Shown here piece after piece: positions 1 through 7,670 of a DNA stretch of 64,000 nt. The DNA lies in contig NZ_LT607803.1 of assembly GCF_900090195.1 (NCBI RefSeq), positions 2,914,001 to 2,978,000 on the forward strand. The letters run 5' to 3'. Made by a program: the position numbers and the translations under genes. This DNA is from Variovorax sp. HW608 (GTDB taxonomy: Bacteria > Pseudomonadota > Gammaproteobacteria > Burkholderiales > Burkholderiaceae_C). Position 1 is the stretch's first letter, and each line of letters opens with the position of its first letter. Under the pieces are notes generated by a model. It was not told the DNA's origin and did no database searches. It saw only the letters and a program-made list of their open reading frames with translations.

Positions 1-739
1 AGGAGGCGAAGCTGCGCCCGGGCAGGAAGTTGGATTCCACCCACCTGAAGGGCCGTTCGATCCGGGATTTTCGATTGGGATCATTGATGCGGTGGGCGAG
101 GAACTTGAAGCCCAGGCTGTGCGCGAAGGCCGCCATCTCGGGCGCGATCACGGCGTGCGCCCCGCAGCCACCGGCCAGCACGACACTCGTGTTGTCGATC
201 ACGCAGCGCCCACACGTGCCGTCCATGAACTGCGCGGCCAGCAGCAGGAAGTGCTTGGCCTCGAAGCGTGTGAAGGCGGGGTAGTACTGGACCAACAGAC
301 GGCGCGAATACGCCAGCGTCAACCCTGCACACTGCGCCTTGATTTTCTTGCCGGCGACCTCGACCCGGTGCGGCGAGGTGTCGTGCTGCATCTCCTGGCC
401 CGGCTCGAAGTGGTACTCGCCCGAGCGCTTGGGCGGCTCGCGCAGCTCGGCCTGGCGCACCCAGCGCGTGAGTGTGCTGTAGGGCAATTGTTGGTCGTGC
501 TCTTCGGCCAGGATCTGGCCCATGCGCACGGCGTTGCCATCGGCGCGCGCATAGACCTGCGCAAGCCGCTGGCGCATCGCCTCGTTCACCGCACCGACGC
601 GCGCGGCCCGCACCGCCGGCTCGCGCAGGATGCGCCGCACGGTGTTACGCGACAGCCCCAGCAGCCTGGCTGTCTCGCGCAGTCCCGTGCCCTGCTGCTG
701 CAGCGTGAGCACGGCGTTGCGCATCTCGATCGGCGTCAT
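1..739 (-). CDS. DDE integrase/transposase (partial, runs off left edge)
   Basis: Predicted transposase of the surrounding element. The N-terminus has a helix-turn-helix (TGLRETARLLGLSRNTVRRI, about residues 18-37). An integrase catalytic core follows, with acidic residues at MQHDTSPH, at VIDNTS and in the RIERPF segment, which fit a D,D,E triad of the IS21/Mu/retroviral integrase type. The reading frame is open to base 1, so about 246 residues are visible and the C-terminus is missing. The start at 739 is the first ATG after the upstream stop and overlaps the 3' end of the ParB-like gene by 95 bases, suggesting co-expression. Family assignment to IS21-like is inference. Confidence 0.75.
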   Translation of the reverse strand, partial: MTPIEMRNAVLTLQQQGTGLRETARLLGLSRNTVRRILREPAVRAARVGAVNEAMRQRLAQVYARADGNAVRMGQILAEEHDQQLPYSTLTRWVRQAELREPPKRSGEYHFEPGQEMQHDTSPHRVEVAGKKIKAQCAGLTLAYSRRLLVQYYPAFTRFEAKHFLLLAAQFMDGTCGRCVIDNTSVVLAGGCGAHAVIAPEMAAFAHSLGFKFLAHRINDPNRKSRIERPFRWVESNFLPGRSFAS

Positions 740-1607
740 CGCACAACCTCCCCACTTCGCCCGCCACCCCGGGCAACGCGGCTCGCACGCGGCCACACGC
801 ACGCGCAATCGGCGTGGCCACCGGCGTGCTCAGTCGCTCGAGCCGCCGGTGCACGCGCTCCAGCAGCGCGCGCAAATGGCCAAGATCGCCCACCACGTCG
901 CGCTCGGGCCCCTCGCGCAGCTGCTGTGCATCGCGATCGAGCTCGCGCTGGTTCAAGGTGTGGATGAACAGGTGCGGATGCTCGACCATGCGTTCGCGCT
1001 GCTCACGCTGCGCGCCCTGGTAATGGTCGAACCAGGTGCGCAGCTCGCGCGTGGACAGCATGTGCGCCTCCAGGCTCGCCAGCAGCCGGTTCGCGTGATC
1101 GCGGTTGGCGCGCGCCAACGGCGCGAACACGCGCGTGGCCGCCCAGCTCGATACCTGCGCACTGCGTACCGCCGCCAGCAGCGCCTCGGGCAGTTCGCCC
1201 AGCAGCACCAGGCGCCGCTGCACCCAGCTCACGTCGCGTGCGCACTGACGGGCTGCGTCGCGCAGCTTCAATCCGTGCGCATCGATCAGCTCGCGCAGCA
1301 GCAGCGCTTCCTCGATGGGGGTGAACTGGCGTGAGCCCGAGCGCGCCAGTACTTGCGTCAGCGCCTGGCCCACCGGGCAGCTCCAGCACTGCACCTGCGC
1401 GGTGTCGCGTCCCAGTCGCCGAAGCGCAGCCACGCGCCGGTAGCCGTCGATGAGTACCAGGCTCGCGGCCTCGGGATCGCCCGCGGCCACGCACTCCACC
1501 AACTGACCGCACTCCTGGATCGAATTGGCCAGCCGCTGCACCGCCGGCGCGTCGTTGATGCGCATCGCCGCAAAGCGCAGCTCCAGACGGTGCAGATCCA
1601 GCTCCAT
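645..1607 (-). CDS. ParB N-terminal-domain protein of the mobile element
   Basis: A 320-residue protein resembling ParB/RepB partition proteins. It has an N-terminal ParB-like segment with the GYRRVAALRRLG motif (about residues 54-65) and then a helix-turn-helix-like stretch (ALLLRELIDAHGLKLRDAAR, about 120-140). The C-terminal 60 residues are Ala/Arg-rich and overlap the integrase start, so the true stop could be functionally irrelevant. No ParA partner is present, which argues against a genuine partition role. As part of the transposition operon it may bind the element's ends or act in place of the IstB helper; that role is inference. Confidence 0.65.
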   Translation of the reverse strand: MELDLHRLELRFAAMRINDAPAVQRLANSIQECGQLVECVAAGDPEAASLVLIDGYRRVAALRRLGRDTAQVQCWSCPVGQALTQVLARSGSRQFTPIEEALLLRELIDAHGLKLRDAARQCARDVSWVQRRLVLLGELPEALLAAVRSAQVSSWAATRVFAPLARANRDHANRLLASLEAHMLSTRELRTWFDHYQGAQREQRERMVEHPHLFIHTLNQRELDRDAQQLREGPERDVVGDLGHLRALLERVHRRLERLSTPVATPIARACGRVRAALPGVAGEVGRLCDDADRDAQRRAHAAAAGHGTARDSQAAGAVA

Positions 1608-1665
1608 CGCAGGGTCCTCGCACCTCGTCTACGGGGTCGCGCCAGGTGCGCCGCCATCCGGGTTC

Positions 1666-2223
1666 TCAGGGTGATGGGCCATAAGGTGCTCCTCGGCGAC
1701 TCCAATCCGCAGACTGTTGGGGCGTTCGAGCGCGACGCAGGAAGTCGTGCCGAACCTCGCTGTGGCCGGTGCGCGCACACCAGCAGCAATGCCATTGCCG
1801 CCGCGGTGCTTCGCCATCCGTGCCCTGTGCCACTTCATTCAACTTCGCCGCCAGTACATCACCGCCATCCACCGCCTGGGAAGACTGATGCGTCACGGTA
1901 TTTGGTGGTGATGATGGCGGTGGCTGCTGCTGCTGCTGCTGCTGCGGCGGCGGCGGCGGCGGCGGCGGCCATCGCCGCCGCTGTCGATAGCGGCGCGCGC
2001 GCCGTGCATGGGCGACGCTTCCTGCGCGACTGCTCTGATAGCGTCGCCCCGCCTCGCGCAACGACGCACCCCGCGCCTGCGAGCTGCATTCACTGCCGCA
2101 GTAGCGCCGGCCTCGGTCGCATACGTTGCACACCACCACCTCGGCCTGGCAGCGTGCGCAGACGAACCGTCGGGCGCTGATCGGCCTGGCAAGGGGCCCA
2201 CTCGTCGTTCCAGCTGCAGCCAT
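1666..2223 (-). CDS. Cys-rich zinc-ribbon-like protein of the mobile element
   Basis: A 185-residue protein, first gene of the element. The N-terminal part carries CxxC pairs and further cysteines (CARC, CNVC, then RRYCGSEC, about residues 22-48), consistent with zinc binding. A basic tract follows (AGRRYQSSRAGSVAHARRARRYRQRR) that could contact DNA. The middle holds a run of eight prolines and seven glutamines encoded by a trinucleotide tract, probably of variable length. The ORF ends 58 bases before the ParB-like start. No function is established; a DNA-binding accessory role in transposition is inferred from position only. Confidence 0.5.
   Translation of the reverse strand: MAAAGTTSGPLARPISARRFVCARCQAEVVVCNVCDRGRRYCGSECSSQARGASLREAGRRYQSSRAGSVAHARRARRYRQRRRWPPPPPPPPQQQQQQQPPPSSPPNTVTHQSSQAVDGGDVLAAKLNEVAQGTDGEAPRRQWHCCWCARTGHSEVRHDFLRRARTPQQSADWSRRGAPYGPSP
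1923..1967. repeat. Trinucleotide tract (GCT)7(GCG)8
   Basis: Seven GCT units followed directly by eight GCG units. Read on the minus strand inside the Cys-rich gene they encode eight prolines then seven glutamines. The repeat is in frame, so slippage would change protein length without a frameshift. Confidence 0.9.
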
Positions 2224-2630
2224 CGACGCGCTCGCTCCAACCTCCAGAGCGCGCTGCGCGGACGGACCAATCTCCCCACACTGGACGGCATCGCCCGCCG
2301 ATGCAATACTTTGCGCGCACTCGTGGTGGACACGGTGGGGCGCGGCAATCGAAACAACTTCCCGGTCATTGCGGCTGTCGCGCCCGTTCTACTTCACGGT
2401 GAGGTTCTACCTCGGCAAGACGCTCGGCGTCCACCGTGCCGCGGTCTGGGAGGCACCCCCCCGGTCCAGCCGTCGTCATTCAAATCAAGCCAGCCGCAGC
2501 GACCTCGCCTTGCTTGCCATGCATGCCGCGGGCTCGAACATCGCCGACCCGCCACGCCGACCGCGCGCCCTGATGGCCTGCAACCCCGACCCGTCAAACC
2601 ACCGCGATCCCATCGCCCGACATGCAACCC

Positions 2631-2672
2631 GGGTCAGTTTGCGTGAGCAACAGTGGGTCAGTTCCGGTGAGC
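2631..2672. repeat. Two direct repeats at the right end of the element
   Basis: Two copies of an 18-base box at 2631-2648 and 2655-2672, each starting GGGTCAGTT and ending GTGAGC, with a 24-base period. Tandem boxes of this kind are typical transposase-binding sites at IS21-like ends. A truncated gene begins immediately to the right, as expected at an insertion boundary. Confidence 0.6.
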
Positions 2673-2673
2673 G

Positions 2674-2820
2674 TCAAAGGCCGCTTCGCTCCCGGTCCTC
2701 GATGGCCGTAGCGATGCTGTCGACATGACCCTCGAGCCACCGCGTTTCGCCGATCATGCGCACGCGCACCGGCGCGCCGACATGGATGCGTCCGAGCTTG
2801 GGGTAGTCGTACTTTCCTCC
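2674..2820 (-). pseudogene. HlyD/EmrA-type membrane-fusion protein remnant
   Basis: The frame encodes PKLGRIHVGAPVRVRMIGE, then LEGHVDSIATAIEDRER, which matches the beta-barrel region of HlyD/AaeA-type periplasmic adaptor proteins of efflux pumps. Upstream the frame loses resemblance, and downstream it stops at the repeat end of the neighbouring mobile element. Only about 50 residues of an expected 300-400 remain. It is a fragment cut by insertion, not a working gene. Confidence 0.6.
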
Positions 2821-3121
2821 GTGCATGTATGGACCCTGCGCCTCTTGCAAGCTCTGTTCGGTGACGTCAAACGGTCTGCATGCATGTATACGGCTCGCCG
2901 GTGGGCGCGCCGAAACATGGCCGCAGTCTCGATGAGATCCGCACGCCCTGTCCTCAGTAAATTGACGGCTTGAGCCCGAAGGCGCAGCCGGCACGAAAAG
3001 CAGGCTTGTGGGCGTTGGTCCAACCAGTTCTGTCATCACTTCCGAAAGCTTCGCAAACCAGTGCTGGGGTGATTCCTCCCTGAACGAAATGCGGTTCTTG
3101 CCGATCGGTGGTCGAATTTGC

Positions 3122-3937
3122 TCAATGCGCTCCGACGCTCGGGCGGTAAGGGGCGTCTCGGCTGAGCAGCGCTTGGATCACCCGTGCATTTTTGTTGGCC
3201 AGTGCCACCGCCGCGCGGTTGTAGCCGCGTCGAGCGATCAGATCTTGCAGCCACCGGCTCTGGGCATCAGTCTTGCCCACCGCGTAGCGCAACACAGATC
3301 GGGCACCGTGAATCAGCGAGGTACGAAGATAAGTGTCACCCCGCTTGCTGATGCCCTTGAGCTGCGACTTGCCGCCGAGGAATACTGGCGTGGCACTAAC
3401 CCGAGCCAGGCAGACAGATGTCGACCGTTGCGAAACTCCTTGGCATCGCCAACCGCAGCGACTACCGCGGTTGCAGGCGATTGCGCCATCGTCACGCCGC
3501 GCTCACCCAATATGCCCCTGGCTTGGTTAATCAGTGCGGTGCGCTGATGGACCAGCAGCTCTCGCACACGGTGCACCGCCTGCATGTCCTGCTGCTTGAC
3601 CGACTTCAGGGTCACAAAGTTCATCGTCGGACGGCTGGCGGCCTCGACGATGGCTTGCGCATCATTGCGGTCGTTATTGTTGGTCTTCACGAACGGAGAA
3701 ACGTACTGCGGGCTGATCAGCCGCACTTCAAATGCCCATCGCCTGGAAACATCGGCCCCAGTGGTGCGCCGAGCTGCACGCCTCCATTGCCACGACGCGC
3801 GGACGCAAGGTGCGCACCGCCTCCAGAGAACCGTCGCGCGCGACCTTGGAGCGATGCAGGGCGCGACCGCTGCGATCCGCACCGTGAAGCTGAAACACAC
3901 GCTTCGCCAAGTCAATGCCCAGGATGTCGATGTCCAT
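3122..3937 (-). pseudogene. IS110-family transposase remnant
   Basis: The N-terminus MDIDILGIDLAKRVFQLHG starts at 3937 and shows the first acidic residue of the IS110 DEDD core; VKTNNNDRNDAQAIVEA follows. The C-terminal transposase_20 part (VAAVGDAKEFRNGRHLSAWLGLVPRQ, then GISKRGDTYLRTSLIHGAR) ends at 3122. Coding is broken by at least two frameshifts (near 3735 and 3370). The middle segment between LGERG and VAAVGD is deleted; the whole remnant is about 816 bases against roughly 1 kb for the family. Not functional. Confidence 0.85.
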
Positions 3938-4043
3938 CGCAGACCTCCAATGAAAACGCTTGATGAGCCGCTCAGTGTCGTATCGGGGTGGCGCCGGTTC
4001 CATCTCAGTAGATTGGTACGCTTTGACCGGGGGGCGGGCTCTC

Positions 4044-4229
4044 TCATTCGCGGCGAACGGCGAACGCAGCATCGATCTGCCGGGCCCGCTTGACTTCATC
4101 ATTGCTTGGGTCCAGTTCCATTGCATGGCGTAGTTGGGCCAGTCCTTGTTCGGTCTGTCCATCCGCCAGCTTGGCCTGACCCTCACGAAATTCGCGGTAT
4201 CCAGCGCAGCCTGCCAGGCCCAAAGTCAT
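4044..4229 (-). pseudogene. N-terminal fragment of a secretin-like lipoprotein
   Basis: The reading frame from 4229 gives MTLGLAGCAGYREFREGQAK and then a TPR-like stretch (LADGQTEQGLAQLRHAMELDPSN). This resembles the start of GspD/MSHA-type secretins in Burkholderiales. It ends after about 60 residues, before any secretin domain, near the IS110 remnant. The identification rests on a short segment and is tentative. Confidence 0.4.
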
Positions 4230-4249
4230 AGAAATGATGCCAGGGCACA

Positions 4250-4562
4250 CCATCACTTTGCCGGAAGGCCCGGGCATGTTCGCCGGCACGGCTTCGCGCG
4301 AAGTCATAGACGACGGCCTTCATCTCCTCGAAGACCCCGGGGCAGTACGCCCACAGGTAGGCCTTGTGGGTCTTCTTCTTGAACGGCGCGAGCATGGCCA
4401 CTGGGGTCTCGTCGGCATGCAGAACCCCGTGGCCCAGAACCTCCTGCTTGAGGGCATCGACCAGCGGCTGCAACTGCACGCCGCAGGTGCCGACCCACTC
4501 GGCCAGGGTCGAGCGCGAGAGCGCCATGCCGGCGCGCGCAAAGATGCTCGCCTGGCGGCAAC
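4250..4562 (-). pseudogene. IS66-family transposase (TnpC) fragment
   Basis: The frame reads RQASIFARAGMALSRSTLAE and continues through VQLQPLVDALKQEVLGHGVL to HADETPVAMLAPFKKKTHKA and SRAGEHARAF. This is the central part of an IS66 transposase including the HADETP catalytic-core segment. Both ends are missing; the frame joins unrelated DNA on each side. About 100 of the expected 500 residues survive. Confidence 0.8.
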
Positions 4563-4770
4563 TACGCGGGATACCTGCTGGGCGCGGTGCTGGCGATCCG
4601 AGTAAAGGCGGCGCAGGCGCATCGTCTGTGCCTGGCGGCCATGCTGGGCACGGCCGCCTGCCTCGCGTAGGTGGCGGTGCTCGGCAATGCCTGGGCCATC
4701 GCCGCGGTGTGCGGACTGGGCGGCGGCTTCAGCGCGCTCGCGATAGCAACAGCGATGCGCGGCCACTGTA
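4554..4770 (+). pseudogene. YbfB/YjiJ-like MFS transporter fragment
   Basis: The plus-strand frame GGNYAGYLLGAVLAIR continues into hydrophobic segments (LAAMLGTAACLA, stop, VAVLGNAWAIAAVCGLGGGF). It looks like two or three membrane helices of a YbfB-type major facilitator protein. An in-frame stop and loss of both ends make it a remnant. It abuts the IS66 fragment, so it was probably the insertion target. Confidence 0.4.
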
Positions 4771-4876
4771 TTCGGGCGTGGTGATCGGCATCGCGCTGAC
4801 GTCCGAATCTGCCGGCTATCCGGCTCGGCAAGGGCGCCATTGCGGGCCGCATGCATGTTGGCATAAAAAGATGGAT

Positions 4877-4903
4877 GTTTGTCATTTGGGACAAATGGCA
4901 AAC
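4877..4903. promoter_or_regulatory. 27-bp inverted repeat upstream of the OYE gene
   Basis: Arms GTTTGTCATTTG and CAAATGGCAAAC are separated by GGA and match with a single mismatch. The site ends 45 bases before the start of the ene-reductase gene. It is a strong candidate operator for a dimeric repressor (TetR, MarR or HxlR type). No regulator gene is adjacent. Confidence 0.55.
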
Positions 4904-4948
4904 CCCTACATTCGAGCTGTCAATCCACTCCGACATGAAGGAATCCAG

Positions 4949-6052
4949 ATGATCGCAACCGACAACCCCAAGGGCATGCCCAGCCTTTTCGATCCTCTCA
5001 GCCTCGGCAGTGTCCAGTTGCCGAATCGCATCGTCATGGCGCCACTCACGCGATTGCGGGCCGCGGCGCCCGTGCACGTGCCAAATCAGTTCATGGCCCA
5101 GTACTACGTACAGCGGGCGAGTGCGGGATTGATCATCACCGAAGGCGTACCGGTGTCGCCTCAGGCGATCGGCTACCCGAATGTTCCAGGGATCTGGACC
5201 AAGGAGCAGGTGGCCGGGTGGCGGCGCATTAGCGATGCGGTCCACACTGCCGGAGGGCGGATGTTCATGCAGCTGTGGCACGTGGGACGTATCTCGGACC
5301 CGCAATACCTGGGCGGCGATCTGCCGGTGGCGCCGAGTGCGATCGCGGCGCCGGACCATGTGTTCCTGCTGAGCCCGAAACGGCCGTTCGTGGTTCCCCG
5401 TGCGCTGGCGGTCGAGGAGATTCCTGGAATCATCGAGTCGTTTCGCTTTGCGGCGCAAAACGCGAAGCTGGCTGGCTTCGATGGCGTAACCCTTCACGGA
5501 GGCAACGGCTATTTGCTCGACCAGTTTCTCCAGGATGGCACGAACCACCGGACCGACGGCTACGGAGGCAGCGTGCAGCGGCGTGCTCGGCTTATGCTCG
5601 AAGTCACCGACGCCGTCGCGGACGTCTGGGGCGCGGACAGAGTCGGCATGCACCTCGCGCCACGCGCTCCGAACCACGGCGTGTCTGACAGCCATCCAGA
5701 GACGACGTTCGGCTATGTGGCGTCGGAACTGGGCAAGCGCGGGCTAGCATTCCTCTTCATCCGCGAGACTCGCGGGCCGGGTGCGCTCCTGGAAAAGCTC
5801 AAACGCGAGTTCGGCGGCGCCATCATCGCCAACGATGGCTTCGACTTCACTGCAGGGGCCGAGGCTGTGAAGCAGGGATTGGCCGACGCTGTCGCATTCG
5901 GCAAGGACTACATCGCGAATCCCGACCTCGTGCACCGCTTCAAGATCGGCGCGCCGCTGAACCCGGTAGTAGCAGAGACGATCTACGACCTCCCGGCGTC
6001 GGGAGCCCGGGGCTACACGGACTATCCGTCGCTGGGCGTATCAAGCCTATGA
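4949..6052 (+). CDS. Old-yellow-enzyme family ene-reductase (alkene reductase)
   Basis: A 367-residue FMN-dependent NADPH:alkene oxidoreductase of the NemA/OYE family, which reduces activated C=C bonds (enones, maleimides, nitro compounds). Visible hallmarks: the N-terminal FMN-site segment PNRIVMAPLTR, then FMQLWHVGRISDP. The substrate-binding HxxN pair and proton-donor tyrosine lie in LHGGNGYLLDQFLQDGTN (about residue 180), and DGYGGS follows. The start at 4949 has AAGGA upstream and gives the family's usual length; an open frame extends further upstream but crosses IS debris. A 27-bp palindrome 45 bases upstream suggests repressor control. The natural substrate is unknown. Confidence 0.9.
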   Translation: MIATDNPKGMPSLFDPLSLGSVQLPNRIVMAPLTRLRAAAPVHVPNQFMAQYYVQRASAGLIITEGVPVSPQAIGYPNVPGIWTKEQVAGWRRISDAVHTAGGRMFMQLWHVGRISDPQYLGGDLPVAPSAIAAPDHVFLLSPKRPFVVPRALAVEEIPGIIESFRFAAQNAKLAGFDGVTLHGGNGYLLDQFLQDGTNHRTDGYGGSVQRRARLMLEVTDAVADVWGADRVGMHLAPRAPNHGVSDSHPETTFGYVASELGKRGLAFLFIRETRGPGALLEKLKREFGGAIIANDGFDFTAGAEAVKQGLADAVAFGKDYIANPDLVHRFKIGAPLNPVVAETIYDLPASGARGYTDYPSLGVSSL

Positions 6053-6274
6053 AGGGGTGTGGCACACGGGATCTGGAAAGGCGGGCGCCGGATGACTTCC
6101 GTGCTCGGGCCACTGTCGCGGTGAGCACCAACACGAAGAAGGAGAGGGGATGTTGGCCGAGTAGACCGCAAAGCAGAGGAAGTCGGCGAGCTTTCTCTGG
6201 GGCGGGTCGGACGGAGTCTTGGTCTTCATTTGCACCTTGCGCGCGGCGGTTGATGGCTCCATGTTATAGCGCAT

Positions 6275-6377
6275 GCGATGCACTCGCAAACGATTTGATG
6301 CAAATTTTCCGGAGCAGGCGTTGACGTCTTGCGGAACGATTCCTACCATTCATTTAACGCGCATGCGATTTAATCGC
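6275..6377. promoter_or_regulatory. Two GCGAT-type palindromes upstream of ohr
   Basis: Two related sites share the sequence GCATGCGAT. The proximal one, 6365-6377, is GCGATTTAATCGC (GCGAT/ATCGC arms around TTA). The distal one, 6275-6287, has GCGA/TCGC arms. The proximal site lies 37 bases before the ohr start. AT-centred palindromes in this position fit a MarR/OhrR-type thiol-peroxide repressor, but no ohrR gene is next to ohr here, so the link is inference. Confidence 0.45.
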
Positions 6378-6414
6378 TTTCGATAATTATCCAGTTCAAC
6401 CACAGGAGCTCAGC

Positions 6415-6867
6415 ATGCCTCCCCGAATCCAGAAAATCCTCTTGACCGGCAAGACTCACACGACCGTCTCGCAGAACAGGGCCTCCAGTAGCGGCGAAGA
6501 CCGTCTCGACATCGAGCTTTCCACGCCCAACAACCCGAACCTGGTCCACGCCTTCGAGGGCGTCCAGGCGCACCCGACCGCCGAGCAGCTCTTCTCCGGT
6601 GCCTGGTCCGCCTGCTACATCAGCGCGCTGGATGTCATCGCCAAGCAGATGAAGGTGCGGTTGCCCAGCTACCGGGCCGTCGACCTGGAGGTGGACCTGG
6701 GCATGTCCGGCAGCGCCTATCTGCTGCAGGCCAGGCTGAACGTGTTCCTGCCCGGCCTAGACAAGGCCCTGGCGGAGGAGATCGCCCATTCCGCCGACGA
6801 GATCTGCCCGTACTCGAAGGCCACCCGGGGAAACGTCCACATGACGCTGAACGTCCTGACGTCCTGA
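6415..6867 (+). CDS. ohr: Organic hydroperoxide reductase, Ohr/OsmC family
   Basis: A 150-residue Ohr-type thiol peroxidase that detoxifies organic hydroperoxides using two cysteines and lipoylated or dithiol reductants. The peroxidatic cysteine is C67 in GAWSACYISAL. The resolving cysteine is C131 in EICPYSKATRGN, a segment characteristic of Ohr rather than OsmC. AGGAG lies 8 bases before the ATG. The gene is followed by thioredoxin-like redox proteins on the same strand, giving an oxidative-stress context. Length matches the family (about 140-150). Confidence 0.9.
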   Translation: MPPRIQKILLTGKTHTTVSQNRASSSGEDRLDIELSTPNNPNLVHAFEGVQAHPTAEQLFSGAWSACYISALDVIAKQMKVRLPSYRAVDLEVDLGMSGSAYLLQARLNVFLPGLDKALAEEIAHSADEICPYSKATRGNVHMTLNVLTS

Positions 6868-6902
6868 GACCGGCTGCACAACCCACGCGCAAAGGATCAC
6901 CC

Positions 6903-7490
6903 ATGAAAGACTCGACACGCCACCGGCTTACCGCCGGCGTCTTCCTCGGCTGCACCCTGCTTGCCGCCTGCAATGCGGCCGTGGATGCCCCGCTGCCCGC
7001 CGCGGCCGAGGGCTCGAGGAAGGAGGCGGCCCGGGCACCCGCGGCCCCCGAGTTCCAGGGCCTGGACACCTGGTTTAACTCCCAACCGCTCTCACTCGAG
7101 AAGCTGCGAGGCAAGGTGGTGCTCGTCGACTTCTGGACCTTCGACTGCATCAATTGCCTCAACCACATGCCCTACGTGAAAGAATGGCACAGCAAGTACA
7201 AGAACCAGGGCCTGGTCGTCGTGGGCATCCACACCCCCGAGTTCGCATACGAGAAGCCCGCCGGGAATGTCCGGAAGGCGATCGAAAGGCTCGGCATCGA
7301 GCATGCCGTGGCCCAGGACAACGAGTACAAGACCTGGAAGGCCTTCGGCAACCAGTACTGGCCGGCGACCTACCTGATCGACAAGAACGGCCGCATCGTC
7401 TACAGCCATTTCGGGGAGGGGCGCTACGGCGAGACCGAGCGCAGGATCCAGGCGCTGCTTGCCGAACCCGCGCCCGCCGCGGGGAGCTGA
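6903..7490 (+). CDS. TlpA-like thioredoxin-fold lipoprotein
   Basis: A 195-residue predicted periplasmic or outer-membrane lipoprotein. The signal sequence ends in the lipobox LLAAC with C23 as the lipidation site. The thioredoxin/AhpC-TSA fold follows, with active-site motif DCINC (C82 and C85). Conserved NQYWPATYLIDKNG carries the cis-proline region. It strongly resembles the thioredoxin module of the downstream DipZ (DFWT-CINC-LV VVG-HTPEF/HSPEF), suggesting partner redox proteins. It starts 35 bases after ohr, so ohr, this gene and dipZ probably form one redox operon. Client substrates are unknown. Confidence 0.85.
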   Translation: MKDSTRHRLTAGVFLGCTLLAACNAAVDAPLPAAAEGSRKEAARAPAAPEFQGLDTWFNSQPLSLEKLRGKVVLVDFWTFDCINCLNHMPYVKEWHSKYKNQGLVVVGIHTPEFAYEKPAGNVRKAIERLGIEHAVAQDNEYKTWKAFGNQYWPATYLIDKNGRIVYSHFGEGRYGETERRIQALLAEPAPAAGS

Positions 7491-7493
7491 CAC

Positions 7494-7625
7494 ATGCGCA
7501 AGCTCTGGTTCGCCCTCCTCTTCTTTGCCGGCGGGATGGCGCACGAGTTGCGCCATCCGCTCAGCTGCCAGGCCATCTCCGTGCGTCAGGGCACGGATCC
7601 ACGCCAGCGAAAGCGCGGGCCCTGA
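7494..7625 (+). CDS. Possible small protein between the two redox genes
   Basis: A 43-codon ORF starts 3 bases after the thioredoxin lipoprotein stop and ends 45 bases before dipZ. Its first 17 residues (MRKLWFALLFFAGGMAH) could be a signal or membrane segment; the rest is basic and featureless. The close spacing suggests translation, but it may be a decayed remnant. No family recognised. Confidence 0.25.
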   Translation: MRKLWFALLFFAGGMAHELRHPLSCQAISVRQGTDPRQRKRGP

Positions 7626-7670
7626 GCGCGCCTCTGCTCTATCCCCAATCCAGAGAAAGCGGTGCATGCC

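Larger units (their letters stand above)
1..2672 (-). mobile_element. Transposon-like element with integrase, ParB-like and Cys-rich genes (left end outside window)
   Basis: Three leftward ORFs (Cys-rich protein, ParB-like protein, DDE integrase) are packed together and end at a pair of direct repeats near 2631-2672, beyond which a truncated HlyD gene begins. Repeated terminal boxes are typical of IS21-like elements, but an IstB ATPase is not seen; a ParB-domain protein sits in its place. The left boundary lies outside the window, so family, terminal inverted repeats and target duplication cannot be checked here. Confidence 0.6.

Noticed and set aside
1353..2180. 275-codon plus-strand ORF with an alanine run
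   Set aside because: It is the reverse of the ParB-like and Cys-rich genes, and the alanine run is only the trinucleotide tract read in another frame.
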